Source: an uncultured Actinomycetes bacterium
GTDB lineage: Bacteria; Actinomycetota; Acidimicrobiia; Acidimicrobiales; Acidimicrobilacustridaceae
Assembly (NCBI GenBank): GCA_945957335.1
Contig: CAMFLJ010000047.1
Location: forward strand, 1 to 15,588
Length of the DNA stretch: 15,588 nt
Direction: 5' to 3'
Shown: positions 6,496 through 13,682 of the stretch, piece after piece
Layout of the letters: each line of letters begins with the position of its first letter
How positions within the stretch are numbered: the stretch's first letter is position 1
Notes under the pieces: generated by a model
What the model saw: the letters and a program-made list of their open reading frames with translations, nothing else
Database searches by the model: none
Told to the model about the DNA's origin: nothing
Translations under genes and position numbers: made by a program

Positions 6496-7494
6496 GTGAC
6501 CAGCCCGCCCGACGAAGAGGTCTTCGCCCGGCTCCACGGTCGCCTGGCCCGGCCCTTCGAGGTCATCGGCACGCTGGCCGCGCTCGTGGGCGAGCCGCCC
6601 GCGGCGGTCGCGCAGGGTGTCGGGCTCGCCCTCGCCACCTCGCAGGAGGCCCAGCAGCTGGTCGCCACCATGCCGACGGTGGTGCGCAGCCTGGCCACGT
6701 CCCTGCAGGCGCACAACGAGCGCTGCATCGGCGAGCTGCGCGGGCCGGTGATGTGGAGCGAGACGATGTCGGCGCGGGCATCCAGCTTCGGCGACCGCGA
6801 CCTGTTCATCTGCGCCACGCCCTCGCGTGCCTACGACATCGACGAGAACCGCGTGCTCGTGGCCGCCCTCAAGATCGTGCGCGACGCCGGGCGCGACGCC
6901 ACCGAGCGGGTCACCGGCCCCATCGAGGACCCGGTGCTGCGGCTGGCCCGCAAGGTCGGCAGCTCGGCCGGTCGCTGGATGGACCACCCCTCGCTCGCCC
7001 CCATCAGCCGGGTGAAGCCCAACCCGCGGGCCATGCGGCGCACCCGCTCGGGCAAGCACCGCAGGACCTACCAGCCGGCCCTCGACGTGCTCGACCGGGC
7101 CGCCGACCCGATCGGCGCCGACGAGGCCTTCCTGTGGTGCCGCCCGATCGTGCACCGCCGCCACCGCCTGCTGATGGGCCTGGTCGACCGCCTCGAGCAG
7201 GACGGCCGCCGGCAGGTGCCCGCGTTCCGCGCCGAGCACGGCGCGCTCCTGTCGGGCCCCCTCGTGTTCAACCCGGGCCGGGCCGACGGCACCGGGCTGG
7301 CGGGCGTGCTGCTCGGCCCGCTGCTGATCGACGTCCCCGGGCGCCGCGACGACACCCGCGAGGCCGCCGAGGCCGAGCTGGCCGGGCGCGCCGGGGGGCG
7401 ACCGTCGATGGTGGTGATGGACGACACCGACCTCGACCGTGCCCTCGTGCGCGCGGTGGAGCTCAGCTCCTCACCCACCTCCAGCCCCGCCTGA
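6496..7494 (+). CDS. DUF2357/McrC-like partner protein, no visible nuclease domain
   Basis: A 332-residue protein with a GTG start 2 bp after the AAA+ stop. Residues 20-75 are helical. RGPVMWSETM (82-91) and YDIDENRVLVAAL (113-125) recall the block in DUF2357 and McrC-like proteins in which an R-G-x-I/V-x-W strand is followed by a D-x-x-ENR-x-L-V helix. A basic stretch at 172-192 and a conserved-looking FLWCRPIVHRRHRLL (212-226) follow. I looked for the PD-(D/E)xK core (Asp, then D/E-x-K) expected in McrC and did not find it; LLIDVPGRRDD (276-286) and MVVMDD (305-310) are acidic strands without the lysine. It may therefore be a non-nuclease adaptor, or carry an effector I cannot recognise. 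The assignment rests on gene order plus one motif block. Confidence 0.6.
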   Translation: MTSPPDEEVFARLHGRLARPFEVIGTLAALVGEPPAAVAQGVGLALATSQEAQQLVATMPTVVRSLATSLQAHNERCIGELRGPVMWSETMSARASSFGDRDLFICATPSRAYDIDENRVLVAALKIVRDAGRDATERVTGPIEDPVLRLARKVGSSAGRWMDHPSLAPISRVKPNPRAMRRTRSGKHRRTYQPALDVLDRAADPIGADEAFLWCRPIVHRRHRLLMGLVDRLEQDGRRQVPAFRAEHGALLSGPLVFNPGRADGTGLAGVLLGPLLIDVPGRRDDTREAAEAELAGRAGGRPSMVVMDDTDLDRALVRAVELSSSPTSSPA

Positions 7495-7512
7495 GGGGCA
7501 GGGGCCCTCCAC

Positions 7513-7545
7513 CTGAGCCCGGCCGAGGCCGGGCGGCGGGCTCAG
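7513..7545. terminator. Bidirectional hairpin between converging operon and typA
   Basis: The arms CTGAGCCC (7513-7520) and GGGCTCAG (7538-7545) are exact complements. An alternative inner stem GCCCGGC (7517-7523) / GCCGGGC (7528-7534) has a 4-nt loop. It lies between two convergent genes and overlaps the typA stop codon (7542-7544). There is no T-tract on either side, as is common in high-GC actinobacteria. Confidence 0.5.
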
Positions 7546-9380
7546 CGCTTGTTGGAGCGCCGGCGGTCGGACTCCTTCAGGATGCGCTTGCGCAGCCGGA
7601 GGTTCTCCGGGGTGACCTCGACCAGCTCGTCGTCGGCGATGAACTCGATCGCGGTCTCGAGGGTGATCTCGCGCGGCGGGGTGAGCTTGATCGCCTCGTC
7701 GGCCGCGTGGGTGCGGATGTTGGTCTTCTGCTTCTCGCGCACCACGTTGACCTGCATGTCGTCGGGGCGGGAGTTCTCGCCGACGATCATGCCCTCGTAC
7801 ACGGCCTCGCCGGGGCCGACGAAGAGCTCGCCGCGCTCCTGGAGGTTGCCCAGCGCGTAGCCGGTGGTGGCGCCGGTGCGGTCGGCGATCATGGCGCCGC
7901 CCTTGCGGGTGGGCAGCTCGCCGACCCACGGGATCCAGCCGGCGTGGTGCTGGTGCATCAGCGCCGTGCCGCGGGTGGCGGTGAGGAGCTGGGAGCGGAA
8001 GCCGATGAGCCCTCGTGAGGGCGCCTCCACGGTGACGATGGTGCGGCCGGTGTCGCCGGGGCGCAGGTCGTTGACCCGGCCCTTCCGGGGGGCGAGGGCC
8101 TGGGTGACGGTGCCGACGTGCTCGTCGGGAACGTCGATGACGGCTCGCTCCAGCGGCTCGTGGCGCTTGCCGTCGATGTCGCGGACGATGACCTCGGGCC
8201 GGCTGACCTGGAGCTCGTAGCCCTCCCGGCGCATGGTCTCGATGAGCACGGCCAGCTGGAGCTCGCCACGGCCCGCTACCTCGATGACGTCGGGGGACGA
8301 GGTCTGGTCGACCTTGATCGACACGTTGCCCAGCACCTCGCGGTCGAGGCGCTCGCGCAGGTGGCGCGACGTGAGGTAGGTGCCCTCCTTGCCGGCGAGC
8401 GGCGAGGTGTTGACGCCGAAGGTCATGCGCAGCACGGGCTCGTCGACGGTGAGGCGGGGCAGCGGTTTGGGGTTGGCCGGGTCGGCGAGGGTGTCGCCGA
8501 TCTCGACCTCGGGGAAGCCGGCCACCACGAAGAGGTCACCGGCGCCGATGTCGTCGACCTCGAGACGGCCGATGCCGGAGAACGACATGAGCTGGGTGAG
8601 CTTGCGCTTCAGCGGGGCCTGGCCCTCGTCCTCCTCGCACAGCGCCACCTGCTCGCCCCGGCGCAGCGTGCCCTGCACGACGCGGCCGATGGCGAGGCGC
8701 CCGAGGTAGTCGGAGGCGTCGAGGTTGGTGACGATGGCCTGCAGCGGCGCGTCGGGGTCGCCCTCGGGGGCGGGCACGGTGCTCACGATGGCCTCGAACA
8801 GCGGGGTGAGGTCGTCGCCCTCGCCGGGCATCCCGACGCCGGAGACGGCCTTGCCGTCGCGGGCGATGGCCGAGATGATCGGGAACTCGATCGAGTGCTC
8901 GTCGGCGTCGAGGTCGAGGAACAGCTGGTAGATCTCGTCGAGGACCTCGTCGGGGCGGGCGTCCTGGCGGTCGACCTTGTTCAGCACGACCACCGCCGGC
9001 AGCCCACCGGCGAGCGCCTTGGACAGCACGTAGCGGGTCTGCGGGAGCGGCCCCTCGGCGGCGTCGACGAGCAGCACCACGCCGTCGACCATGGTCAGCG
9101 CACGCTCGACCTCACCACCGAAGTCGGAGTGGCCGGGGGTGTCGACGAGGTTGATCCGGATGCCGTTCCACTCGACCGAGGCGGCCTTGGCGAGGATCGT
9201 GATGCCCCGCTCGCGCTCCTGGTCGTTGGAGTCCATGACCCGGTCGACGAGGGCGGCATGCTCACCGAAGGTGCCGGTGGCACGCAGCAGGGCATCGACC
9301 AAGGTGGTCTTGCCGTGGTCGACGTGGGCGACGAGCGCGACGTTGCGGAGCGCGGAAGGAGGGTTCTGGCTGGGGGGCAC
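7542..9380 (-). CDS. typA: Translational GTPase TypA/BipA
   Basis: A 612-residue ribosome-associated GTPase of the EF-G-like superfamily, full length for TypA. G1 is AHVDHGKT (18-25), the switch-I region ends RERGITI with T61, G3 is DTPGH (80-84) and G4 is NKVD (134-137). TypA-specific features include DSNDQERERGITI, the domain after residue ~200 (LDASDYLGRLAIGRV), and the C-terminal region with GYALGNLQERGELFVGP and MQVNVVREKQKTN split by intervening residues, ending in basic residues KESDRRRSNKR. The protein binds the ribosome and supports growth under stress and 50S assembly in other bacteria. The GTG at 9378-9380 is the only plausible start and has no Shine-Dalgarno; a TAGCAT lies 9 nt upstream. 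It converges on the McrBC-like operon. Confidence 0.97.
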   Translation of the reverse strand: MPPSQNPPSALRNVALVAHVDHGKTTLVDALLRATGTFGEHAALVDRVMDSNDQERERGITILAKAASVEWNGIRINLVDTPGHSDFGGEVERALTMVDGVVLLVDAAEGPLPQTRYVLSKALAGGLPAVVVLNKVDRQDARPDEVLDEIYQLFLDLDADEHSIEFPIISAIARDGKAVSGVGMPGEGDDLTPLFEAIVSTVPAPEGDPDAPLQAIVTNLDASDYLGRLAIGRVVQGTLRRGEQVALCEEDEGQAPLKRKLTQLMSFSGIGRLEVDDIGAGDLFVVAGFPEVEIGDTLADPANPKPLPRLTVDEPVLRMTFGVNTSPLAGKEGTYLTSRHLRERLDREVLGNVSIKVDQTSSPDVIEVAGRGELQLAVLIETMRREGYELQVSRPEVIVRDIDGKRHEPLERAVIDVPDEHVGTVTQALAPRKGRVNDLRPGDTGRTIVTVEAPSRGLIGFRSQLLTATRGTALMHQHHAGWIPWVGELPTRKGGAMIADRTGATTGYALGNLQERGELFVGPGEAVYEGMIVGENSRPDDMQVNVVREKQKTNIRTHAADEAIKLTPPREITLETAIEFIADDELVEVTPENLRLRKRILKESDRRRSNKR

Positions 9381-9389
9381 GAAGAGGAG

Positions 9390-9395
9390 ATGCTA
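9390..9395 (-). promoter_or_regulatory. Candidate -10 element of typA
   Basis: TAGCAT on the minus strand lies 9 nt before the GTG start at 9380. This fits a leaderless or near-leaderless transcript. No -35 is clear. The 58-bp gap to the upstream small gene holds nothing else recognisable. Confidence 0.4.
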
Positions 9396-9438
9396 TCGGT
9401 CGCGGGACCCCTCCCGGACCGAGGCCGCCGGAGCGGGC

Positions 9439-9621
9439 CTACCAGGCCTTCTCTTCGGCCTCTTTGTCGTACATGCACCACGAGGCGTGGTCGTGGCCGG
9501 GATCGGCCCCGCACTCCGGACAGGGCTCGGCGTCGCGCGCGTCGAGGATCTCGTCCAGGTTGTCGTTGGTGCGCTTGAGTGCTCGGGCTTCTTCGAAGCG
9601 CCGATGTCGCCCCTTCTTCAC
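9439..9621 (-). CDS. Small Cys/His protein, putative zinc ribbon (60 aa)
   Basis: Sixty residues starting MKKGRHRRFEEARALKR, a basic helix, then a C-terminal EPCPECGADPGHDHASWC block with C34, C37, H43/H45 and C49 placed to bind one zinc ion. The start is chosen at the GTG 9619-9621 because a GGGAG lies 7 nt upstream (9629-9633). An ATG 22 codons earlier (9685-9687) would add a sequence that overlaps the probable promoter and lacks a ribosome site. No named family is recognised. A positively charged helix joined to a tiny zinc-binding module suggests contact with RNA, ribosome or DNA, but that is inference. It lies 58 bp upstream of typA on the same strand and could be co-transcribed with it. 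Confidence 0.7.
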   Translation of the reverse strand: MKKGRHRRFEEARALKRTNDNLDEILDARDAEPCPECGADPGHDHASWCMYDKEAEEKAW

Positions 9622-9654
9622 GGGCCAGCTCCCGTCAGGTGATAGTGCCGGACC

Positions 9655-9681
9655 AGTGTACCCGGGGCGTCCGGTGGTCAG
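9655..9681 (-). promoter_or_regulatory. Candidate promoter of the small Cys/His gene
   Basis: On the minus strand CTGACC (9676-9681) and TACACT (9655-9660) are 15 bp apart, a slightly short spacer. The predicted transcript would start near 9648, just ahead of the GGGAG ribosome site at 9629-9633 and the GTG at 9621. Confidence 0.4.
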
Positions 9682-9692
9682 ATGCATGCCAC

Positions 9693-10409
9693 TCAGCGCT
9701 CGGCGGGCTCCCGGAGGTCGATCGGCGCCTCGGCCGTGGCGGTCGAGAGCAGGTCGTCGGGGTCACCCAGGACCGATGCGGCCCCCAGGCGGGCGTAGTA
9801 GGCGCACCACGCCAGGATCCCGAACAGCTTGGTCGAGTCCTCGAGCACGTAGGAGTGGAACGGGCCGCCGAGGTGGTCCCGCAGGACGTCGAAGGCCGCG
9901 GAGCCGAAGAAGAAGGCCAGGGCCACCCCGAGGAGCAGGTACGGGGTGCGCAGCACGACCCGCCGGAAGGCCACCAGCCAGACGGCCACCACCAGGAGGT
10001 AGACCGAGAAGGTCAGCTTCTGGCCGACGTTCTCGTGGATGAGGAAGGTGTCGTCGAGGGCGAGCACCCCCGAGATGGCGGCTGCCGCGAACAGGAAGAG
10101 GACCACCCGGTCGTTGCCGCTGCGCAGCCGCCGCACGCAGGCCGAGAACAGCGCGAGAGCGACGGTGGCGGCCCAGAAGAGGAGGCCGATCTGGGACAGC
10201 ATCCCGTCGTAGGGGTGACCGTCGAGGACGACGGTCACGTCCCGCGACAGATCGCCGAAGGGGACGTCCTCGGCGTGCTTCACCGCCACCACGAGGGCCA
10301 GGACGAACGCGCCGAGCAGCAGCGTCACGACCACCACCGGCCAGGCGACGCGGGCCTGCGCGCCGAGGGAACCTCGCACGTCCATCTCCTCGCGCACCTC
10401 GTCGCCCAA
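9693..10409 (-). CDS. Conserved polytopic membrane protein (about six TM segments)
   Basis: A 238-residue integral membrane protein with hydrophobic segments near residues 24-43, 73-92, 101-120, 132-149, 156-172 and 191-208. Between the third and fourth lies ALDDTFLIHENVG (117-129); this acidic D-D-x-F-x-x-H-E motif recurs in uncharacterised bacterial membrane proteins and could bind a metal. The cytoplasmic-looking C-terminal tail is acidic. I place the start at the TTG 10407-10409 because a perfect GGAGG (10417-10421) lies 7 nt upstream. The next ATG at 10383-10385 would give 230 residues with poorer ribosome-site spacing. No function is assigned. It is divergent from the GH13 gene across about 210 bp. 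Confidence 0.8.
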   Translation of the reverse strand: MGDEVREEMDVRGSLGAQARVAWPVVVVTLLLGAFVLALVVAVKHAEDVPFGDLSRDVTVVLDGHPYDGMLSQIGLLFWAATVALALFSACVRRLRSGNDRVVLFLFAAAAISGVLALDDTFLIHENVGQKLTFSVYLLVVAVWLVAFRRVVLRTPYLLLGVALAFFFGSAAFDVLRDHLGGPFHSYVLEDSTKLFGILAWCAYYARLGAASVLGDPDDLLSTATAEAPIDLREPAER

Positions 10410-10416
10410 CTCGCCG

Positions 10417-10421
10417 CCTCC
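10417..10421 (-). promoter_or_regulatory. Ribosome binding site fixing a TTG start
   Basis: GGAGG on the minus strand is spaced 7 nt from the TTG at 10407-10409. It is the strongest Shine-Dalgarno in the window and favours a rare TTG start over the downstream ATG. Confidence 0.6.
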
Positions 10422-10549
10422 TCGATCCGCCACCCGGAGGTCCTTCCCCACCGGCACCGCACCGATGCCTCGACCGACGGCGGCCGTCGCCCCGCCGTCC
10501 GCCACCGGATCACCGCTCGCCCGATGAGGAGACCCTTGCTCCGGGTGTG

Positions 10550-10578
10550 AACCTAGCCTTCCACCAGGCCCGCGTCCA
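10550..10578 (-). promoter_or_regulatory. Candidate promoter of the membrane-protein gene
   Basis: TGGACG (10573-10578) and TAGGTT (10550-10555) on the minus strand are separated by 17 bp. This would leave a 5' leader of about 130 nt before the TTG start at 10409. The rest of the divergent region (10410-10601) shows no other recognisable element. Confidence 0.35.
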
Positions 10579-10606
10579 CGGTCCTCCGGGGATCGCCCGG
10601 GGTGGC

Positions 10607-10612
10607 TAGCGT
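10607..10612 (+). promoter_or_regulatory. -10 element of the GH13 gene, leaderless start
   Basis: TAGCGT lies exactly 7 nt before the GTG at 10620. It sits within the 12-mer TGGCTAGCGTCG, shared with the tetR start region at the same distance. No -35 is evident. Confidence 0.5.
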
Positions 10613-10619
10613 CGGCCCG

Positions 10620-12164
10620 GTGGAGCCCTGGTGGGAGAGCGCCGTCATCTACCAGATCTACCCGCGGTCGTTCTCCGACGGCGACGGTGACGGGGTCGGC
10701 GACCTCCCCGGCATCCGGGCGCGCCTCGACCACCTCGTGCGGCTCGGCGTCGATGCGGTCTGGCTCTCGCCCTTCTACCGCTCGCCGATGAAGGACTTCG
10801 GCTACGACATCAGCGACCACTGCGGCGTCGACCCCGTGTTCGGCACGCTGGCCGACGCCGACGCCCTGATCGCCGACTGCCACGCCCACGGCATCAGGGT
10901 GCTCGTCGACCTCGTGCCCGGCCACACGTCCGACCGCCACCCGTGGTTCGAGGCGGCCCGTTCGTCACGCGACGACCCGAAGCGCGACTGGTACATCTGG
11001 CGCGACAGCGCCCCCGACGGGGGCCCTCCCAACAACTGGGTGGCCGCCTTCTCCCCCGTGCCGGCCTGGACCTTCGACGATGCCACCGGCCAGTGGTACC
11101 TCCACCAGTTCCTCCCCGAGCAGCCCGACCTCAACTGGGCCAACCCCGAGGTCGAGGAGGCCATGCACGACGTCGTGCGGTTCTGGCTCGACCGGGGGGT
11201 CGACGGCTTCCGCATCGACGTCATCCACGGCATCGGCAAGGACCCGCTCCTCGCCGACGACCCGCCCGAGCTGGCCGGCCTGCCCCACGTGCCGCTCAAC
11301 GACCGGCCCGAGACCCACCCGTACATCCGACGGCTGCGGGCGCTGCTCGACTCCTACCCGGGCGAGCGGATGATGGTCGGCGAGGTGTACCTCCTCGACA
11401 CCGCCCTCGTGGCGCCGTACTACGGCGACGGCGACGAGCTGCACCTGTCGTTCAACTTCCCGCCGCTCTACGCGCCGTGGGACGCCGAGAGGTGGCGGGC
11501 CCAGATCGAGAAGACGACCTCGGAGCTCGACCCGATCGGGGCGTGGCCGACCTGGGTGCTCTCGAACCACGACAACCCCCGCCACCGGACCCGCTACGGG
11601 TCCGAGGCCAGGGCGCGCGCCGCCACGCTGCTGCTGCTGGGCCTCCGCGGCACCCCGTTCCTCTACGCCGGCGAGGAGCTCGGCCTGGGCGACGCCGAGG
11701 TGCCGCCCGAGCGGGTGGTCGACCCCGGTGGCCGCGACGGCTGCCGGGCCCCGATCCCGTGGGACCCCACCCACGGCCACGGGTGGGGTGACGAGGCATG
11801 GCTGCCCTTCCCGCCGGAGGCCGCGACCCACAGCGTCGCCGACCAGGCGGCCGACCCCCACTCGACCCTCGGCCTCTACCAGAGGTCGATCGCCGCCCGG
11901 CGCGCCTCGGCGGCGCTGCACGCCGGCGACCAGCGCCTGCTCGGCTCTCCCCCGGGCACCGTCGGCTGGCTCCGCAGCGCGGGGGCCGACCGGCGCATCG
12001 TCGTCGTGAACTTCACCGATGCCCCGGTCGACCTCGACGGCACCGAGGCCCTCGCCGCCACCGACGGCTGGGTGGTCGAGGTGGCGAGCGACGGCCAGGG
12101 CGAGGGCGCGCGCTTCGGTGGCCGGCTCGGGCCAGACCAGGCGGTGTGGCTCCGGCCCGGTTGA
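10620..12164 (+). CDS. GH13 alpha-glucosidase (oligo-1,6-glucosidase / maltase type)
   Basis: A 514-residue glycoside hydrolase family 13 enzyme expected to release glucose from the non-reducing end of short alpha-glucosides. The N-terminus WWESAVIYQIYPRSFSD is classic, followed by a calcium-loop type DGDGDGVGD (20-28). Conserved regions are present: DLVPGHTSD (97-105), GFRIDVIHG with nucleophile D200, MVGEVYLLD with acid/base E255, and LSNHDNPRHRTRYG with D318. Residues 430-514 form the C-terminal beta domain. The valine-like residue pattern and absence of a signal peptide indicate a cytoplasmic enzyme; specificity among maltose, isomaltose, trehalose or sucrose cannot be fixed by reading. 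The GTG at 10620 is chosen over a GTG at 10602 because the TAGCGT -10 lies 7 nt before it. It has no transporter or regulator beside it and converges on the RNase D gene with 19 bp between them. Confidence 0.93.
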   Translation: MEPWWESAVIYQIYPRSFSDGDGDGVGDLPGIRARLDHLVRLGVDAVWLSPFYRSPMKDFGYDISDHCGVDPVFGTLADADALIADCHAHGIRVLVDLVPGHTSDRHPWFEAARSSRDDPKRDWYIWRDSAPDGGPPNNWVAAFSPVPAWTFDDATGQWYLHQFLPEQPDLNWANPEVEEAMHDVVRFWLDRGVDGFRIDVIHGIGKDPLLADDPPELAGLPHVPLNDRPETHPYIRRLRALLDSYPGERMMVGEVYLLDTALVAPYYGDGDELHLSFNFPPLYAPWDAERWRAQIEKTTSELDPIGAWPTWVLSNHDNPRHRTRYGSEARARAATLLLLGLRGTPFLYAGEELGLGDAEVPPERVVDPGGRDGCRAPIPWDPTHGHGWGDEAWLPFPPEAATHSVADQAADPHSTLGLYQRSIAARRASAALHAGDQRLLGSPPGTVGWLRSAGADRRIVVVNFTDAPVDLDGTEALAATDGWVVEVASDGQGEGARFGGRLGPDQAVWLRPG

Positions 12165-12183
12165 GCCGCAGGGGCCCGGTCGC

Positions 12184-13347
12184 TCAGTGCAGCGGTCGGT
12201 TCGAGCGCTCCTCGATGACCAGCTCGCCGTCGCCGGCGAAGGCCACCGCGGCCTCGCCGTGGAGCAGGCGGCGGATCGGCTCGCCGACGATCTCGGCCCG
12301 CCAGCCCTCGGCCAGGCGGGCCTCGGGATCGCCACGCAGCAGCGCCTCGAGGTCGCCCCTGGTGGCCAGCAGGCCACCGTCGAGGTGGAGGTCACGTGCG
12401 AGCTGGGCCACCCACGCCGAGATGAGCGCCACGGCCGGGCGCAGGTCGCGGTCGAGCCCACCGGTCGGGGCGTCGTCGGACGGCGGCACCGGCCCGTCGA
12501 CACCGGCCTTCACCGCGTCGAGCAGGTCCCGGACGACCTCGTCGCGCATGCCCTTGTCGAAGCCCCGGATCCGCTCGAGCTCGGCCCGGTTGCGCGGCGG
12601 CCGTTGGGCGATGCCGACCACGGCGATGTCGGAGAGCACGTAGCGGACCGGGATGTCGAGGGTGGCCGCCCGGCGCTCACGCCAGGCCGCCACGGCGCGC
12701 ACCACGCCCCGGGCCTTGCCCTTGAGCTGGCGGGCCTCCTTGATGCGGCGCCACGCCTCGTCGGGGTCGCGCTGGCCGCGGCCGCGCACCCGCTGCAGCT
12801 CGCACTCGTCGAGGGCCCACTGCAGTCGGCCCCGCCCCTCGAGGTCGGCCACGAGCCGGTCGTGCAGCTCGAGGAGGTGGGCCACGTCGTTGGCGGCGTA
12901 GACGAGCTGGTCGTCGGTGAGGGGCCGGTGGAGCCAGTCGGTGAGCCGGTCGGCCTTCCCGACGCGGACGCCCAGCATCTTCTCGTAGACGGTGGCGAGC
13001 GACGGCGTGCTCAGACCGGTGAACCCGGCCGCGACCTGGGTGTCGAACAGGTGGGCCGGCACCGTGCCGCACACCAGCTCCAGGATCTCGAGGTCCTGGT
13101 CGGCGGCGTGGAGGACGGCGGTGGAGGGACCCCGGAGGATCTCGGCGAACGGCGCCATGTCGACGCTGAGCGGGTCGACGAGCACGAGCTCACCGGGCCA
13201 CGCCAGCTGCACGAGGGCCAGCTTCGGGAAGTAGGTGCGCTCGCGGTGGAACTCGGTGTCGAGGGCGTAGGCCTCGACACCGCTCAGCTGCTCGATGACG
13301 GCCGCGAAGCCCTCGTCGGTGTCGACGACTCGGTAGGCGGGCTCCAC
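12184..13347 (-). CDS. rnd: Ribonuclease D (DEDDy 3'-5' exonuclease with HRDC domain)
   Basis: A 387-residue 3'-5' exoribonuclease that trims tRNA and other stable RNA precursors. Exo I is ALDTEFHRERTYFPKL with D30 and E32, Exo II is HAADQDLEIL with D85, and Exo III is YAANDVAHLLELH with Y150 and D154. These sit at nearly the positions known for E. coli RNase D, so the metal-binding site looks complete. An HRDC-type helical domain follows at about 205-285, including QLKGKARGVVRAVAAWRE and RNRAELERIRGFDKG, and a second HRDC-like helical segment lies at about 310-375. The frame extends upstream, but the GTG at 13345-13347, 8 bp after the rhodanese stop, gives a family-length protein. It is the last gene of the minus-strand operon. 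Confidence 0.93.
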   Translation of the reverse strand: MEPAYRVVDTDEGFAAVIEQLSGVEAYALDTEFHRERTYFPKLALVQLAWPGELVLVDPLSVDMAPFAEILRGPSTAVLHAADQDLEILELVCGTVPAHLFDTQVAAGFTGLSTPSLATVYEKMLGVRVGKADRLTDWLHRPLTDDQLVYAANDVAHLLELHDRLVADLEGRGRLQWALDECELQRVRGRGQRDPDEAWRRIKEARQLKGKARGVVRAVAAWRERRAATLDIPVRYVLSDIAVVGIAQRPPRNRAELERIRGFDKGMRDEVVRDLLDAVKAGVDGPVPPSDDAPTGGLDRDLRPAVALISAWVAQLARDLHLDGGLLATRGDLEALLRGDPEARLAEGWRAEIVGEPIRRLLHGEAAVAFAGDGELVIEERSNRPLH

Positions 13348-13355
13348 CGGGCCGC

Positions 13356-13682
13356 TCAGGACGGGTCCGGGCCGGCGACGAGCGGACGGCCGGACTCGGC
13401 CCACGCCTTGGTGCCACCGGCGACGTTGGTGGCGTCGATGCCCTGGGCCCGCAGGAACTGCACGGCCCGGCCGCTGCGGCCACCGACCGCGCACACCACG
13501 AGGACCGGGGCGTCGGCAGGCAGCTCGTCGACCCGGTCGGGGACGGTGCCGAGGGCGATGTGGACGGCGCCGCCGATGTGGCCACCGGTGTACTCGTCGT
13601 CCTCACGGACGTCGATGACCAGCACACCGTCGGCGATGCGCTGCTCGAGGGTGGCGATGTCGATCTCGGGAACGTCGCTCAA
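13356..13682 (-). CDS. Single-domain rhodanese-like sulfurtransferase
   Basis: A 108-residue protein with one rhodanese fold: VLVIDVREDDEYTGGHIGGAVHI (20-42) is the CH2A-type motif and VVCAVGGRSGRA holds the active-site cysteine C64 with its loop CAVGGRS. The C-terminal NVAGGTKAW is typical. It should carry a persulfide and hand sulphur to an acceptor, or remove cyanide. The start is a TTG (13680-13682) that overlaps the mobA stop in TTGA, with an AGGA 6 nt upstream (13689-13692); translational coupling is likely. Next to mobA it may feed sulphur to molybdopterin, but that is inferred from position only. Confidence 0.9.
   Translation of the reverse strand: MSDVPEIDIATLEQRIADGVLVIDVREDDEYTGGHIGGAVHIALGTVPDRVDELPADAPVLVVCAVGGRSGRAVQFLRAQGIDATNVAGGTKAWAESGRPLVAGPDPS

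Noticed and set aside
6496..7494. Assigning the third operon gene outright as McrC endonuclease
   Set aside because: No PD-(D/E)xK core could be found; only one DUF2357-like block and gene order support kinship.
8118..9578. Long plus-strand open frame antisense to typA
   Set aside because: It is rich in Gly, Val, Asp and Glu with no family motif; the TypA frame is unambiguous.
9622..9687. ATG start adding 22 residues to the small Cys/His protein
   Set aside because: The extension overlaps the likely -35/-10 and the ribosome site of the shorter form.
12165..12183. Terminator between the convergent GH13 and RNase D genes
   Set aside because: Only 19 bp, containing a GGGGCCC run but no stem long enough to support termination.
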